From contig NZ_MKIO01000041.1 in NCBI RefSeq assembly GCF_001938945.1, forward strand, positions 205,556 to 269,555: a stretch of DNA of 64,000 nt, written 5' to 3'. The notes beneath the pieces are model-generated. The model was not told the DNA's origin. It made no database searches and was given only the letters and a program-made list of their open reading frames with translations. Position 1 is the first letter of the stretch. The number at the start of each line of letters is the position of its first letter. Of this stretch, positions 1-8,240 are shown in pieces. Made by a program: the position numbers and the translations under genes. Source of the stretch: Xaviernesmea rhizosphaerae. Its GTDB lineage: Bacteria > Pseudomonadota > Alphaproteobacteria > Rhizobiales > Rhizobiaceae.

Positions 1-1
1 C

Positions 2-1294
2 TTCAACTTCCCCTCCTTCACGGAGTTCCGCGCGACGGCCACGCACAATCTGGGCGCGGAGATCACCCACGACTTCTCCAACGCGCTGCGCTTCACCTCG
101 ATGACCGGCTATCAATACGGCATCAACACGCGCGCCTCCGTCGATTATGGGACGCCCGGCAATGTCAACGGCTCGCATGGCGAGGATGACGACTCGATCT
201 TCACCCAGGAGTTCCGCCTGAACTATGACGAAGGCCCTTGGAAATGGGTCGCAGGTGTCTATGGCAGCCACCAGATCTGGAACGGCACCACCGATTTCGT
301 CGTTCTCGACCAGCTGCAGCAGAGCGACTCCCAGCACCGCAAGACCACGAACCTCGCCGTGTTCGGCGAAGCGACCTATGAATTCGTGCCCACCTGGTTC
401 GCGACCCTCGGCGGCCGGCTCGACTATCTCAAGGACACCAACACCGAGAAGAACTATTTCGGCGCCATCACCAGCTCGCCCGTGCTGACCGGCGATCCGG
501 CGACGTTCAACGAAGTCAACTTCGTGCCGAAGGTCGGGATTTCCAAGGAACTCGACGCCAATCAGACGCTCGGCCTGACCTATAGCCAGGGCTTCCGCTC
601 GGGTGGTTCCTATATCGACCGCCAGGATCCGGCCAACACCAAGCTGGTGACCTACCAGCCGGAATATTCGCAAAACGTCGAGCTGTCCTACAAGGGCACG
701 CTGCTGGACGACCGGCTGACGCTGAACGCCAATCTGTTCTACACGCATTACGAAGACCAGCAGGTGGAAATCCGCCCGTCCTCGCCGATCCCCGGCTATC
801 GGGTGACGCAGAACGCGGCAAAGTCCCGGGCGTGGGGTTTCGAGATCGAGCCGAACTACCGCTTCACCGAGCAGTTCTCCGCCTTCGCCTCGCTCGGCTA
901 TCTCAACACAAAGTTCCTGGACTTCAGCCATGGGGCGATCGGCGACCAGTCCGGCAAATCCTTCCCGGAAGCGCCGGAATGGACGCTCGGTCTCGGCGGA
1001 CGCTACGAGTTCGAGAACGGCTTCTTCCTCGGTGCGGATGCCAAATATACCTCGGACTATAATTCCCGCTTCGGCTCCAAGGGCATGTACAAGATCGACT
1101 CGCGTGTGATCGTCAATACACAGGCTGGGTACAAGAAGAACAACTGGGAAATCACCGCCTTTGCCGAGAACCTGACCGACGAGAAATACTACACGCTGAT
1201 CGACCCGGATTACGCCAATTTCCTCGGCGCCTATCCTTTCGGCCAGGCCGGCAAGCCACGGACCTTCGGGCTGAACGTGCGCGCGAAGTTCTGA
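2..1294 (+). CDS. TonB-dependent outer-membrane receptor, 3' part (5' end outside window)
   Basis: The reading frame is open from base 2 to the TGA at 1292-1294 (430 residues visible), so the gene starts upstream of the window and lacks its plug domain and signal peptide here. The visible part has the alternating aromatic beta-strand pattern of a 22-stranded receptor barrel. It ends with the usual last-strand motif (FAENLTDEKYY..., GKPRTFGLNVRAKF) and a C-terminal Phe, as expected for insertion by the BAM machinery. Receptors of this class import ferric siderophores or other large ligands with energy from TonB-ExbBD. The next genes encode a FecBCD-type importer and a FecI/FecR pair, which supports ferric-siderophore uptake. 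The ligand cannot be inferred. An internal ATG at 101 is not the real start, because homology-like sequence continues upstream of it. Confidence 0.9.
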   Translation, partial: FNFPSFTEFRATATHNLGAEITHDFSNALRFTSMTGYQYGINTRASVDYGTPGNVNGSHGEDDDSIFTQEFRLNYDEGPWKWVAGVYGSHQIWNGTTDFVVLDQLQQSDSQHRKTTNLAVFGEATYEFVPTWFATLGGRLDYLKDTNTEKNYFGAITSSPVLTGDPATFNEVNFVPKVGISKELDANQTLGLTYSQGFRSGGSYIDRQDPANTKLVTYQPEYSQNVELSYKGTLLDDRLTLNANLFYTHYEDQQVEIRPSSPIPGYRVTQNAAKSRAWGFEIEPNYRFTEQFSAFASLGYLNTKFLDFSHGAIGDQSGKSFPEAPEWTLGLGGRYEFENGFFLGADAKYTSDYNSRFGSKGMYKIDSRVIVNTQAGYKKNNWEITAFAENLTDEKYYTLIDPDYANFLGAYPFGQAGKPRTFGLNVRAKF

Positions 1295-1433
1295 CAGTCT
1301 ATCCAACAATCGCCGTTGGCCGCCTGCAAATGGCAATTTCTGCGCTTCCGGTGCTCACGTACGAAAGTACGCTGCGCTCCGGTTCTCGAAATCACCATTT
1401 TCGTCAGACCAACAGCAATTCTTGAACAGACTG
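1295..1433. repeat. Stop-abutting palindromic intergenic repeat, long form (about 139 bp)
   Basis: The element begins on the base after the receptor stop codon. It is bounded by inverted CAGTCT (1295-1300) and AGACTG (1428-1433). Inside, two imperfect arms of about 50 bp fold around an apical GTAC-GAAA-GTAC (1359-1370). A shortened relative lies at 47608-47657, also directly after a stop codon, sharing both ends but missing the central hairpin. The folded RNA could act as a processing or attenuation hairpin between the receptor and the importer genes. No coding content is evident. Confidence 0.7.
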
Positions 1434-1519
1434 CGACGCGCTGAAAACAATACGCCGGAGCGTCGTCCCGCTGCAGTCGGGCCGGCGCTCCGGCCATGCC
1501 AATGCAAAAGGTAACCCCC

Positions 1520-2443
1520 ATGCGTTTCTGCCTTCTCCTTCTGGCTCTTCTCCTTCCGGTCCCCCTGGCGCAGGCCGCCTGCGAGGGGCGCGAGATAAGC
1601 CAGGGGCTGCAGGAAGGTCCTGTGTGCATTCCGCAGGCGCCAAAACGCATCGTCACGCTCGACCCACTGATCACGCTCGGCTTCCTGATCGAAATGGGCG
1701 CGCCCGTCGTCGGCACGCCCTATATGGCGATCCAGGACGAGACCGTGCTGAAGACGGTCAAGGAACAGGGCATGGCGGACCTCGGCAATCCCAAGGAGCC
1801 GAGCCTGGAACGGGTGGCGGCGCTGAAGCCGGATCTGATCATCGGCTCGGCCGAGGTGCATGGCCAGATCTACGCGCAGGCATCGCGCATCGCGCCCACC
1901 CTGCTGTTCAAACATATGGACTGGAAGGCCTATCAGGCTCTGCTGGCCGAGGTGACCAATCGGCAGGAGATCGCCGGGAAACAGCGCGCCGCCTATGAGC
2001 AGCGGGCGGCCGCCATCCGCGCGCGCATGGCCGAAAAGCCGCTGACCGTCTCGGCCGTCCGCCTCGCCCCCGGCCGCTTCGTCGTCTTCGTGGACGGGCC
2101 GCAGGCCTATGCGCCCTATGCGGTGCTGCACGAGGCCGGCGTGCGGCGCACGCCTTATGAGACAGTGACCGACGACACGATCGTCAAGCGCCCAGACTGG
2201 GAGGAACTGGCCAATCTGGAGGGCGACGTTCTCCTTTATGTCGTGGCGAGCGGTTTCGACAGCGGGCCGGATGACGCCCTCGAAAAGGAGGTGACGGCCA
2301 ACCCGCTCTGGCAGCTGCTGCCGGCCGTGCACAAGGGCCGCGCCCATCGTGTTGACCGCGATGCCTGGCAGAGTTTCCACGGCATCGCCTCGGCCCAGCG
2401 CATTCTCGACGATGTCGAGCGCTATGTTCTGGACGCGCGATGA
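1520..2443 (+). CDS. Iron-siderophore ABC transporter, periplasmic binding protein (FecB/BtuF-like)
   Basis: A 307-residue class III periplasmic binding protein (PF01497 type) that would receive a ferric chelate from the receptor and deliver it to the permeases. The first 19 residues form a Sec signal peptide (MRFCLLLLALLLPVPLAQA). The mature part has the family opening CIPQAPKRIVTLDPLITLGFLIEMG split over the first beta-alpha unit, and the segment LKPDLIIG. The start is placed at ATG 1520 because AAAAGG (1506-1511) sits 8 bases before it. An in-frame ATG at 1496 would put eight extra residues ahead of the signal peptide. The stop overlaps the next start by ATGA, so translation is coupled to the permease. 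Family is secure; ligand is unknown. Confidence 0.88.
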   Translation: MRFCLLLLALLLPVPLAQAACEGREISQGLQEGPVCIPQAPKRIVTLDPLITLGFLIEMGAPVVGTPYMAIQDETVLKTVKEQGMADLGNPKEPSLERVAALKPDLIIGSAEVHGQIYAQASRIAPTLLFKHMDWKAYQALLAEVTNRQEIAGKQRAAYEQRAAAIRARMAEKPLTVSAVRLAPGRFVVFVDGPQAYAPYAVLHEAGVRRTPYETVTDDTIVKRPDWEELANLEGDVLLYVVASGFDSGPDDALEKEVTANPLWQLLPAVHKGRAHRVDRDAWQSFHGIASAQRILDDVERYVLDAR

Positions 2444-3471
2444 GCGTGCCAATGTCGGGAAAGCCAGCCCCGGGTGGCAGGCCGCGCGCGGGGCTGATGC
2501 TCGGCCTTCTCGGCGCCCTGCTTGCCGCCTCCTGCCTGCTCTCCCTCTGTCTGGGCCCGCGCGGCATCGGCTTGGGCACCGTTTTCGACGCGCTGCTGCG
2601 GTTCGATGGCTCGCGCGAGCATCTTCTGGTGGTCACCCTCCGGCTTCCCCGCATGCTTGCCGCCGTGCTGGCGGGTAGCGCACTGGCGGTCTCCGGCGCC
2701 ATCATGCAGGCGGTGACGGGCAATCCGCTGGCCTCCCCGGGCCTGCTCGGCATCAATGCCGGCGCGGCCTTTGCGGTGGTCGCGGTGATGACGCTGACAG
2801 GCGGCGCCAGCGGCGTGCCCTTCCTCTGGGCCGCCTTTGCCGGGGCGGGTGCGGCGGCCGTCACCGTCTATCTGCTGGGCGCGGTGTTTTCGAGCGTTCA
2901 CGCCGCGCTCGGCCTGGTGCTGTCGGGCGCCGCCATCGCCACCTTCCTGACCTCGCTGACCAGCGCCGTGCTGATCTTCGACCAGAGCACGCTCGATGCC
3001 GTGCGCCTGTGGACGGCGGGCTCGGTCTCGGGACGAACATTGGCGGAGGCCGTTGGCACCGCGCCCTATATCGGGCTCGGCCTAAGTCTCGCTTTTCTGC
3101 TCGGCCGGCATCTGACCGTGCTGAGCTTCGGCGCCGATGCCGCCCGCGCGCTCGGCCAGAGCCCCGTTTTCTGGCGCGGCGCCGCCATTCTGATCGTCAT
3201 CCTGCTGGCCGGCAGCGCCGTGGCGCTGGCAGGGCCCATCGGCTTCGTCGGCCTCATCGTGCCGCATATCGTCAGGATGCTCATCGGCGTGGATTACCGC
3301 TGGATCCTTCCCTTCTGCGCCGTCGGCGGCGCGCTTCTGGTGGTCGCGGCCGATTGCCTCGGCCGCAGCCTTCTGGCCAATCAGGGCTTTCCGGTCGGCG
3401 TGACGATCGCGCTGATCGGCGCGCCTTTCTTCATCTGGCTCGCGCATAATCGTCTCAGGAGCACCGCGTGA
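2440..3471 (+). CDS. Iron-siderophore ABC transporter permease (FecC/FecD family), first
   Basis: A 343-residue polytopic inner-membrane protein of the FecCD/BtuC family, normally ten transmembrane helices. Family hallmarks are GNPLASPGLLGINAGAAFA near residue 90 and the coupling motif GPIGFVGLIVPHIVRM near residue 265, which contacts the ATPase. It starts inside the stop of the binding-protein gene (ATGA) and its own stop overlaps the GTG of the second permease. The two permeases differ and would form a heterodimer. It is preceded by a short cytoplasmic tail rich in Pro and Gly. No defects were seen. Confidence 0.9.
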   Translation: MSVPMSGKPAPGGRPRAGLMLGLLGALLAASCLLSLCLGPRGIGLGTVFDALLRFDGSREHLLVVTLRLPRMLAAVLAGSALAVSGAIMQAVTGNPLASPGLLGINAGAAFAVVAVMTLTGGASGVPFLWAAFAGAGAAAVTVYLLGAVFSSVHAALGLVLSGAAIATFLTSLTSAVLIFDQSTLDAVRLWTAGSVSGRTLAEAVGTAPYIGLGLSLAFLLGRHLTVLSFGADAARALGQSPVFWRGAAILIVILLAGSAVALAGPIGFVGLIVPHIVRMLIGVDYRWILPFCAVGGALLVVAADCLGRSLLANQGFPVGVTIALIGAPFFIWLAHNRLRSTA

Positions 3472-4556
3472 CCCAGCCATCGGCCAGACAAGCGGCGCGA
3501 AAGGCGGGGACGCTCTTCCGGAAAAAGCCGCGGCCACGGCCGGGATCGGGCGCAGCGGATCGTTTGCGCTTTTCGATCCTGTGCCTCACCCTCGCGCTGC
3601 TGCTCGCCGCCCTTTTCGCGGCCAGTCTGGCGCTCGGCGATGTGCCGGTCTCCTGGCGCGCGCTTGCCGCCATGCTCGGGGGCGGATCGGATGTCAGTCC
3701 CGACGCGCGGATGATCGTGGTCGATCTGCGCCTGCCGCGGGTGCTTCTTGGCGCGCTCGTCGGCATGGCGCTGGCGATCGCCGGCACGATCTCGATCGCC
3801 ATTATGCGCAATCCGCTGGCCGAGCCGGGCGTGCTCGGCATCAATGGCGGCGCGGCGGTCGGGGCCATGGTCGTCATCGTCGTCCTGCGTGATCCGCCGG
3901 TCTTCCTGCTGCAGGCCTCGGGCTTCTTTGGCGCGCTCGCGCTGGCCGCCGCCGTCTATCTCCTCTCCTGGCGCGGCGGAACCGCCTCGCTGCGCATCGT
4001 GCTGATCGGCGTGGGGCTGAGCGCGCTGACCGGCGCGGTCACCAGCCTGCTGGCCGCCACGGGCGATCTCGCGGCGGTTCAGCGGGCGATGATCTGGCTG
4101 GCGGGCAGCGTCTATGATGCGAGCCTGCTCAAGGTGGAGCGGCTCCTCTCCTGGTTGATCCTGCCCGCCGCGCTGACGCTTGCCCTTGCGCGCGAACTCG
4201 ATCTGATCGCCTTCGGCGACGGCACGGCCAAGAGCCTTGGCCAGCCGGTGGAGCGCGTGCGCGCACTGATGATCCTGCTGTGCACGGTGATCTCGGGTGC
4301 GGCCGTGGCGGTGTCGGGGCTCATCGGCTTCGTCGGTCTTCTCGCGCCGCATATCGCGCGGCGGCTGGCTGGGCCCGTGCATCTCCGCATCCTGCCGGTG
4401 GCGGCGCTTGTCGGCGCCTGCCTCGTCACCGCCGCCGATCTTCTGGGCCGCCTCGTCATCGCCCCGGCGCAGGTGCCGGCAGGCATCGTCACCGGCCTCC
4501 TTGGAGCGCCCTTCTTCATCTATCTCCTGTGGGGGCGCCGGCATGGCAGAGGATGA
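3468..4556 (+). CDS. Iron-siderophore ABC transporter permease (FecC/FecD family), second
   Basis: A 362-residue FecCD-family permease, partner of the preceding gene. The GTG start at 3468 overlaps the upstream TGA, so translation is likely coupled. An N-terminal basic cytoplasmic segment of about 35 residues precedes the first membrane helix, longer than in the first permease. Family motifs RNPLAEPGVLGINGGAA (near residue 110) and GLIGFVGLLAPHIARRL (near residue 280) are intact. Its end overlaps the ATPase gene by 14 bases. The membrane domain pair plus one ATPase is the usual type II ABC importer arrangement. Confidence 0.9.
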   Translation: MTQPSARQAARKAGTLFRKKPRPRPGSGAADRLRFSILCLTLALLLAALFAASLALGDVPVSWRALAAMLGGGSDVSPDARMIVVDLRLPRVLLGALVGMALAIAGTISIAIMRNPLAEPGVLGINGGAAVGAMVVIVVLRDPPVFLLQASGFFGALALAAAVYLLSWRGGTASLRIVLIGVGLSALTGAVTSLLAATGDLAAVQRAMIWLAGSVYDASLLKVERLLSWLILPAALTLALARELDLIAFGDGTAKSLGQPVERVRALMILLCTVISGAAVAVSGLIGFVGLLAPHIARRLAGPVHLRILPVAALVGACLVTAADLLGRLVIAPAQVPAGIVTGLLGAPFFIYLLWGRRHGRG

Positions 4557-5403
4557 GCGGAACCTGAACGACCGGCAGAGCGGGGCGACCAAGCTCGCCG
4601 GCGTGAATCTGCGTCTGGCCTATGGGCCGCACAGCGTGGTCGAAGGCCTCGACATCGCGCTCCCGGCACGACGCTTCACCGCGCTGATCGGCCCCAATGG
4701 CAGCGGGAAGTCGACCATCCTGCGCAGCCTTGCCGGGCTGATGCGCCCCGCGGGCGGCACGGTTCTGCTCGACGGGCGCGGCATCGCCACGCTCTCCACC
4801 CGGGCCCTGGCGCGCCAGATCGGCGTGCTGCTGCAGGGCCCGGTCGCGCCGGAAGGGCTGACGGTCGGCGATCTCGTCGCCCAGGGCCGCTATCCGCATC
4901 GCGGGCTTCTGTCCGGCTGGTCGGCGCAGGACCAGGCGGCCTGCGACGAGGCGCTGCGACTGACCGGCACCGGCCATCTGGCCGACCGCGCGCTCGACAG
5001 CCTCTCCGGCGGCCAGCGCCAGCGCGCCTGGATCGCCATGACGCTCGCCCAGCGCAGCGAGGTGATCCTGCTCGACGAACCCACGACCTATCTCGACCTC
5101 GAACACCAGATCGAGCTGATGAACCTCATTCGCACGCTCGTGCGCGACCATGGCAAGACGGTGGTCGCGGTGCTGCATGACATCAACCAGGCGGCGCGCT
5201 ATGCCGATCACATCGTGCTGCTGAAGGCCGGCCGGCGCGTCGCCTCGGGACCGCCGGCGCAGGTCATCTCCGCCCGCGCCATCGAGGAGGTGTTTCAGGT
5301 GCGCAGCATGATCATCGAAGACCCCGTGGCGGGCACACCTCTGTGCATACCGCTCGCCCATGAGTCGGAGCGGGACAGGCGGCCGTCACAGCGAGAGACG
5401 TGA
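4543..5403 (+). CDS. Iron-siderophore ABC transporter ATP-binding protein (FecE/FhuC-like)
   Basis: A 286-residue ABC ATPase that powers the two FecCD permeases. Walker A is GPNGSGKST at residues 50-58, the ABC signature is LSGGQRQRAWIAMTL, and Walker B is VILLDEPTTYLDL followed by a switch His (VLHDINQA). The start is ATG 4543. A longer in-frame extension back to 4297 lies entirely within the upstream permease and is not credible. The gene overlaps that permease by 14 bases. The C-terminal tail after the switch region carries the usual siderophore-ATPase extension (EEVFQVRSMIIEDP). No terminator is obvious downstream; the next 260 bases hold the iron-box candidate. Confidence 0.92.
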   Translation: MAEDERNLNDRQSGATKLAGVNLRLAYGPHSVVEGLDIALPARRFTALIGPNGSGKSTILRSLAGLMRPAGGTVLLDGRGIATLSTRALARQIGVLLQGPVAPEGLTVGDLVAQGRYPHRGLLSGWSAQDQAACDEALRLTGTGHLADRALDSLSGGQRQRAWIAMTLAQRSEVILLDEPTTYLDLEHQIELMNLIRTLVRDHGKTVVAVLHDINQAARYADHIVLLKAGRRVASGPPAQVISARAIEEVFQVRSMIIEDPVAGTPLCIPLAHESERDRRPSQRET

Positions 5404-5505
5404 TGAAAATGCAACAGGCCGCAAGTTTCCCCAACAGCGTGCAAGGGCGCCGCCGGGCCATTGGCGGATCCGCGCGAAGAAGAATCCGGCAACAAAAACA
5501 GGCAT

Positions 5506-5530
5506 AAACATGATTGTTTTAATCATGTTT
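5506..5530. promoter_or_regulatory. Candidate RirA iron-responsive operator (IRO box) upstream of the ECF sigma gene
   Basis: A perfect 10-bp inverted repeat (AAACATGATT, 5 bases, AATCATGTTT) contains TGA-N9-TCA at 5511-5525, the published pattern of the RirA-bound IRO box in Rhizobium leguminosarum. It lies about 140 bp before the FecI-like sigma gene in an A/T-rich patch of an otherwise GC-rich gap. RirA represses iron-uptake genes when iron is sufficient, so this site would limit sigma-factor expression to iron starvation. A weak transcription terminator is the alternative, but the stem is A/T-rich. Confidence 0.5.
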
Positions 5531-5663
5531 TGTCGGCAGCGCGCTTCCGGAGCGTTCGCCTGCGCTAACCTGTTGCGGTTGAAAGATTTTTTAAGAGCAG
5601 CTAGCCCTTGCTGATCGACGGACGGGCGCGGCCCTGTCCTCTCTTTCTTCGCTTGGGAAACAC

Positions 5664-6212
5664 GTGCCGATGTCACGCTCCTCCGCCTCTCCCATCCCCG
5701 GGGACAGCCCTGACGGCCTCGATCTCTTGAACCGGGCCATCGAGCTTTATTATGCCGATATCACCCGGGCCGTCCGCCGCCGTGGCCTCGGCCTGGCGAT
5801 GGCGTCGGACATTGTCCACGATCTCTATGTGAAGCTGGCGGCGCGGCCGGAGACGCTGCGCGACAAGCGCTCGCTCAAGGCCTTTCTCTGCCGGGCGGCG
5901 ATGAATCTCGGCATCGACCATCTGCGACGGGAGACGATGGAGGCGCGGCTGTTCTCCGGCGACGAACAGGAGGCGCTGGCCGTCGCCAATCCCGGCCCGG
6001 CGCCGGACCACGCCCTGGAGGTGGAGGCCCGCATCGCCATTCTGCGGGATGCGATCGCCGAGCTGCCGCAGCGCCGGCGCGCCGTCTTCATCCTGCACCG
6101 TCTGCATCATCTCTCGCCTGATGAGATCGCCCTGAAACTCGGCATTTCCCGCAATATGGTCGATCGGCACCTGCGCCGGGCATTCGCCCATTGCCTCGAT
6201 CGGCTTCTGTGA
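5664..6212 (+). CDS. ECF RNA polymerase sigma factor, FecI-like
   Basis: A 182-residue extracytoplasmic-function sigma factor. Region 2 spans roughly residues 35-100 (DIVHDLYVKLAARPETLRDKRSLKAF...NLGIDHLRRE), and region 4 roughly residues 130-180, ending with the helix-turn-helix LSPDEIALKLGISRNMVDRHLRRA. It resembles iron-starvation sigma factors (FecI, RpoI, PvdS). The start is GTG 5664 or ATG 5670; GGGAAA at 5654-5659 suits the ATG better. A FecR-like regulator follows 112 bases downstream, so the pair should relay ligand binding at the receptor to transcription. The receptor gene lies upstream of the ABC genes rather than downstream of fecR, unlike the E. coli fec order. Confidence 0.88.
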   Translation: MPMSRSSASPIPGDSPDGLDLLNRAIELYYADITRAVRRRGLGLAMASDIVHDLYVKLAARPETLRDKRSLKAFLCRAAMNLGIDHLRRETMEARLFSGDEQEALAVANPGPAPDHALEVEARIAILRDAIAELPQRRRAVFILHRLHHLSPDEIALKLGISRNMVDRHLRRAFAHCLDRLL

Positions 6213-6324
6213 GAGCGTGATCCCTGCCCGCTTCACCTAACAAACAAAAGGATCTAGATCGGCAGAGTCCTTAGGTGGCGTGGTCAAACGTCTGCATCAT
6301 GGACGATACGAGCTGGAGACGCCC

Positions 6325-7281
6325 ATGCCAGGCAAGGATGCGACGGATGCGCAGCGCAAACGCAACCGCGAGGCCGCCGACTGGATCCTGCGCAATGGCG
6401 ACGCTCGACGGACAGAGGCGCAGAAGCGGCGGTTCGAGGCATGGCTCGCCGCCGATCCGGAAAACTGTCGCACCTACGAGGCGGCGGAGCGGCTGATGGG
6501 CGATGCCCGGCGCGCGATCGAATCCGACCCCGACCTCAGCACGGCCCCGCTCAACGCGCGCACTCGCACCGGGCCAGTCCTCCTGTCGCTGCTGCTTCTG
6601 GCCGGCGCCGGCGCGGGTTTCGTCGCGCTCGATGGCCCCATGCGGCTGCAGGCCGATCTCATCTCGGGAACCGGCGAAATGCCCGTCGTCACGCTCGAGG
6701 ATGGCTCGGTCGTCCAGCTGAACGCCTCCTCGGCGCTGGCGCTCGATTTCAGCGAAACGCGGCGCGGGGTGCGCCTGCTGCGCGGTCAGGCCTTCTTCCA
6801 GGTGGCGCATGATGCCGGCCGCCCCTTTTCCGTGGAGGCCGGGCCGACGCGCGTGACCGCGCTCGGCACCGCCTTCGACGTGCGATACGGGCAGGCCGAA
6901 ACCGACGTCGCCGTGACCGAGAATGCCGTGATCATCGAGCGGGCCGACGGCCAGGGTGCGCCGCAGCGGGTCACGCAGGGCGAACAGGCGCGCATCGCGG
7001 AAGAGACCGGCAAGGCCGAGGTGACGCCGGTCGACCCGCTGGTCGCGCTGGCCTGGCGCCGTGGGCAGATCGCCCTCGACAACGTGCCGCTCTCCTTCGT
7101 GGTCGAGGAAATGAACCGCCATCGCGCCGGCCGCATCGTCATCGCCGGCTCGGCGCTCGCTGAACGCCGTGTCAGCGGCACGATCGCGGTGGCCGATACC
7201 GACGCCGCGCTCGCCTTTCTGAAGCAGGCGCTCGGCATCCGCTTCACCCGGCTCGGTCCCCTGATCGTCATCCGGTCCTGA
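6325..7281 (+). CDS. FecR-like transmembrane anti-sigma/sigma-regulator protein
   Basis: A 318-residue single-pass protein. The cytoplasmic N-terminus carries the FecR_N pattern (AADWILRNGDARRTEAQKRRFEAWL) that binds the sigma factor. One transmembrane helix follows (VLLSLLLLAGAGAGFVAL), then a periplasmic FecR domain (DLISGTGEMPVVTLEDGS through ALGTAFDVRY). A C-terminal STN-like domain begins near LALAWRRGQIALDNVPLS and would touch the receptor signalling domain. ATG 6325 is preferred because GGAG (6315-6318) lies 6 bases before it. A GTG at 6280 in frame would add 15 residues with no ribosome site. It belongs with the FecI-like gene just upstream. Confidence 0.85.
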   Translation: MPGKDATDAQRKRNREAADWILRNGDARRTEAQKRRFEAWLAADPENCRTYEAAERLMGDARRAIESDPDLSTAPLNARTRTGPVLLSLLLLAGAGAGFVALDGPMRLQADLISGTGEMPVVTLEDGSVVQLNASSALALDFSETRRGVRLLRGQAFFQVAHDAGRPFSVEAGPTRVTALGTAFDVRYGQAETDVAVTENAVIIERADGQGAPQRVTQGEQARIAEETGKAEVTPVDPLVALAWRRGQIALDNVPLSFVVEEMNRHRAGRIVIAGSALAERRVSGTIAVADTDAALAFLKQALGIRFTRLGPLIVIRS

Positions 7282-7423
7282 GCACGGATAAATGGGGCCG
7301 CGGAGAAAGACCCGCTCGGCGAGACGTTGCGCGCCGTCTGCCCGGGCTTTGGCGCGCATGGACACGCGCCGCATCAAAAAGGCGTGCTGGCCCTCACGCA
7401 TGCCACGCGCACTTGTGCAGCGC

Positions 7424-7453
7424 TGGACAGGCTTGCTGGCAAGCTCCTATAGT
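7424..7453 (+). promoter_or_regulatory. Candidate promoter of the XRE-cupin regulator with internal palindrome
   Basis: TGGACA (7424-7429) and TATAGT (7448-7453) are 18 bases apart and resemble a sigma-70 promoter 30 bp before the regulator start at 7484. Between them lies the perfect inverted repeat GCTTGC-TG-GCAAGC (7431-7444), well placed for autorepression. The site differs from the twin operator at 8149-8185, so a different protein could bind. Based on sequence match only. Confidence 0.4.
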
Positions 7454-7483
7454 GTTGGGATCGATAGGTGCGATGCAGCAAAC

Positions 7484-8104
7484 ATGAACATGGTCAATCC
7501 CACTCTTGCGCCAGACAGCCTGCGCGAGGACGCAATTCATTCCAATCCGCAGCGGCTCGGCGCACGGCTCCGGCTGGCCCGGCAGACGCGCGGGCTGACG
7601 CTGAAGGCGCTGGCGCAGGCGGCCGACTGTTCGGAAAGCCTCTTGTCCAAGATCGAGAACGGCAAGGCTTCCCCCTCCCTGCCGATGCTGCACCGGCTGG
7701 TCAGGGCGCTCGATTCCAACATCGGCTGGATGTTCGAGGAGACCGACACGGATGAGGGCGTGATCTTTCGTGCCGGCCAGCGCCCGCTGATCTCGCTCGA
7801 TCCCCTGCGCCGTGGCGAGGGCATCTCGCTCGAACGCATCATTCCCTATTCGCCCGGCCATCTGCTCCAGTGCAACATTCACCACATCGATGTGGGTGGA
7901 GAGGGCGCGGGGCCGATCCAGCATGTGGGCGAGGAGGTCGGTTATGTCCTGTCCGGCGAGATCGAGCTTATGATCGGCGACAAGACCTTCCGGCTGGCCA
8001 GCGGCGACAGCTTCGTCTTCAATTCCGAGCTGCCGCACTGGTACCGCAATGTCGGCAGCGAGCGGGCCTCGATCTTCTGGGTCAACACGCCGCCGACGTT
8101 CTGA
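7484..8104 (+). CDS. XRE-family transcriptional regulator with C-terminal cupin sensor domain
   Basis: A 206-residue regulator. An N-terminal XRE helix-turn-helix (residues about 20-75, with TLKALAQAADCSESLLSKIENGKASP split over helices 2 and 3) is joined to a C-terminal cupin_2 beta-barrel (residues about 115-200, motifs GEEVGYVLSGEIELMIG and LPHWYRNVG). This PuuR/SutR-like architecture usually senses a small metabolite in the cupin pocket. ATG 7484 is chosen; the open frame back to 7292 has no domain content. It immediately precedes a sugar-type importer operon in the same direction with paired palindromes in between, so it probably controls that operon in response to the imported compound or a catabolite. 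Confidence 0.85.
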   Translation: MNMVNPTLAPDSLREDAIHSNPQRLGARLRLARQTRGLTLKALAQAADCSESLLSKIENGKASPSLPMLHRLVRALDSNIGWMFEETDTDEGVIFRAGQRPLISLDPLRRGEGISLERIIPYSPGHLLQCNIHHIDVGGEGAGPIQHVGEEVGYVLSGEIELMIGDKTFRLASGDSFVFNSELPHWYRNVGSERASIFWVNTPPTF

Positions 8105-8148
8105 CCAGGCGCCCAGAAAGGCTGCCCGGCCTCCCTCTTCGCAGCGCC

Positions 8149-8188
8149 ATTCAAGGCGCTTGACAAGAATTCAAGTTACTTGAATATT
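8149..8188 (+). promoter_or_regulatory. Twin palindromic operator overlapping the importer promoter
   Basis: Two palindromes of the same design lie head to tail: ATTCAAG-GCG-CTTGACA (8149-8165, right arm imperfect) and ATTCAAG-TTA-CTTGAAT (8169-8185, perfect). Their centres are 20 bp apart, about two helical turns. A consensus -35 TTGACA (8160-8165) lies inside the first site. A -10-like AATATT (8183-8188) follows after 17 bases and overlaps the second, so a bound regulator would occlude the promoter. The upstream XRE-cupin protein is the obvious candidate to bind. The gene start at 8241 is about 45 bp downstream. Confidence 0.6.
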
Positions 8189-8240
8189 AATCCCCGTCAG
8201 ATCGGCGCCGCAAAAGGCGTCTTACAAGGGGAACCAAAAA

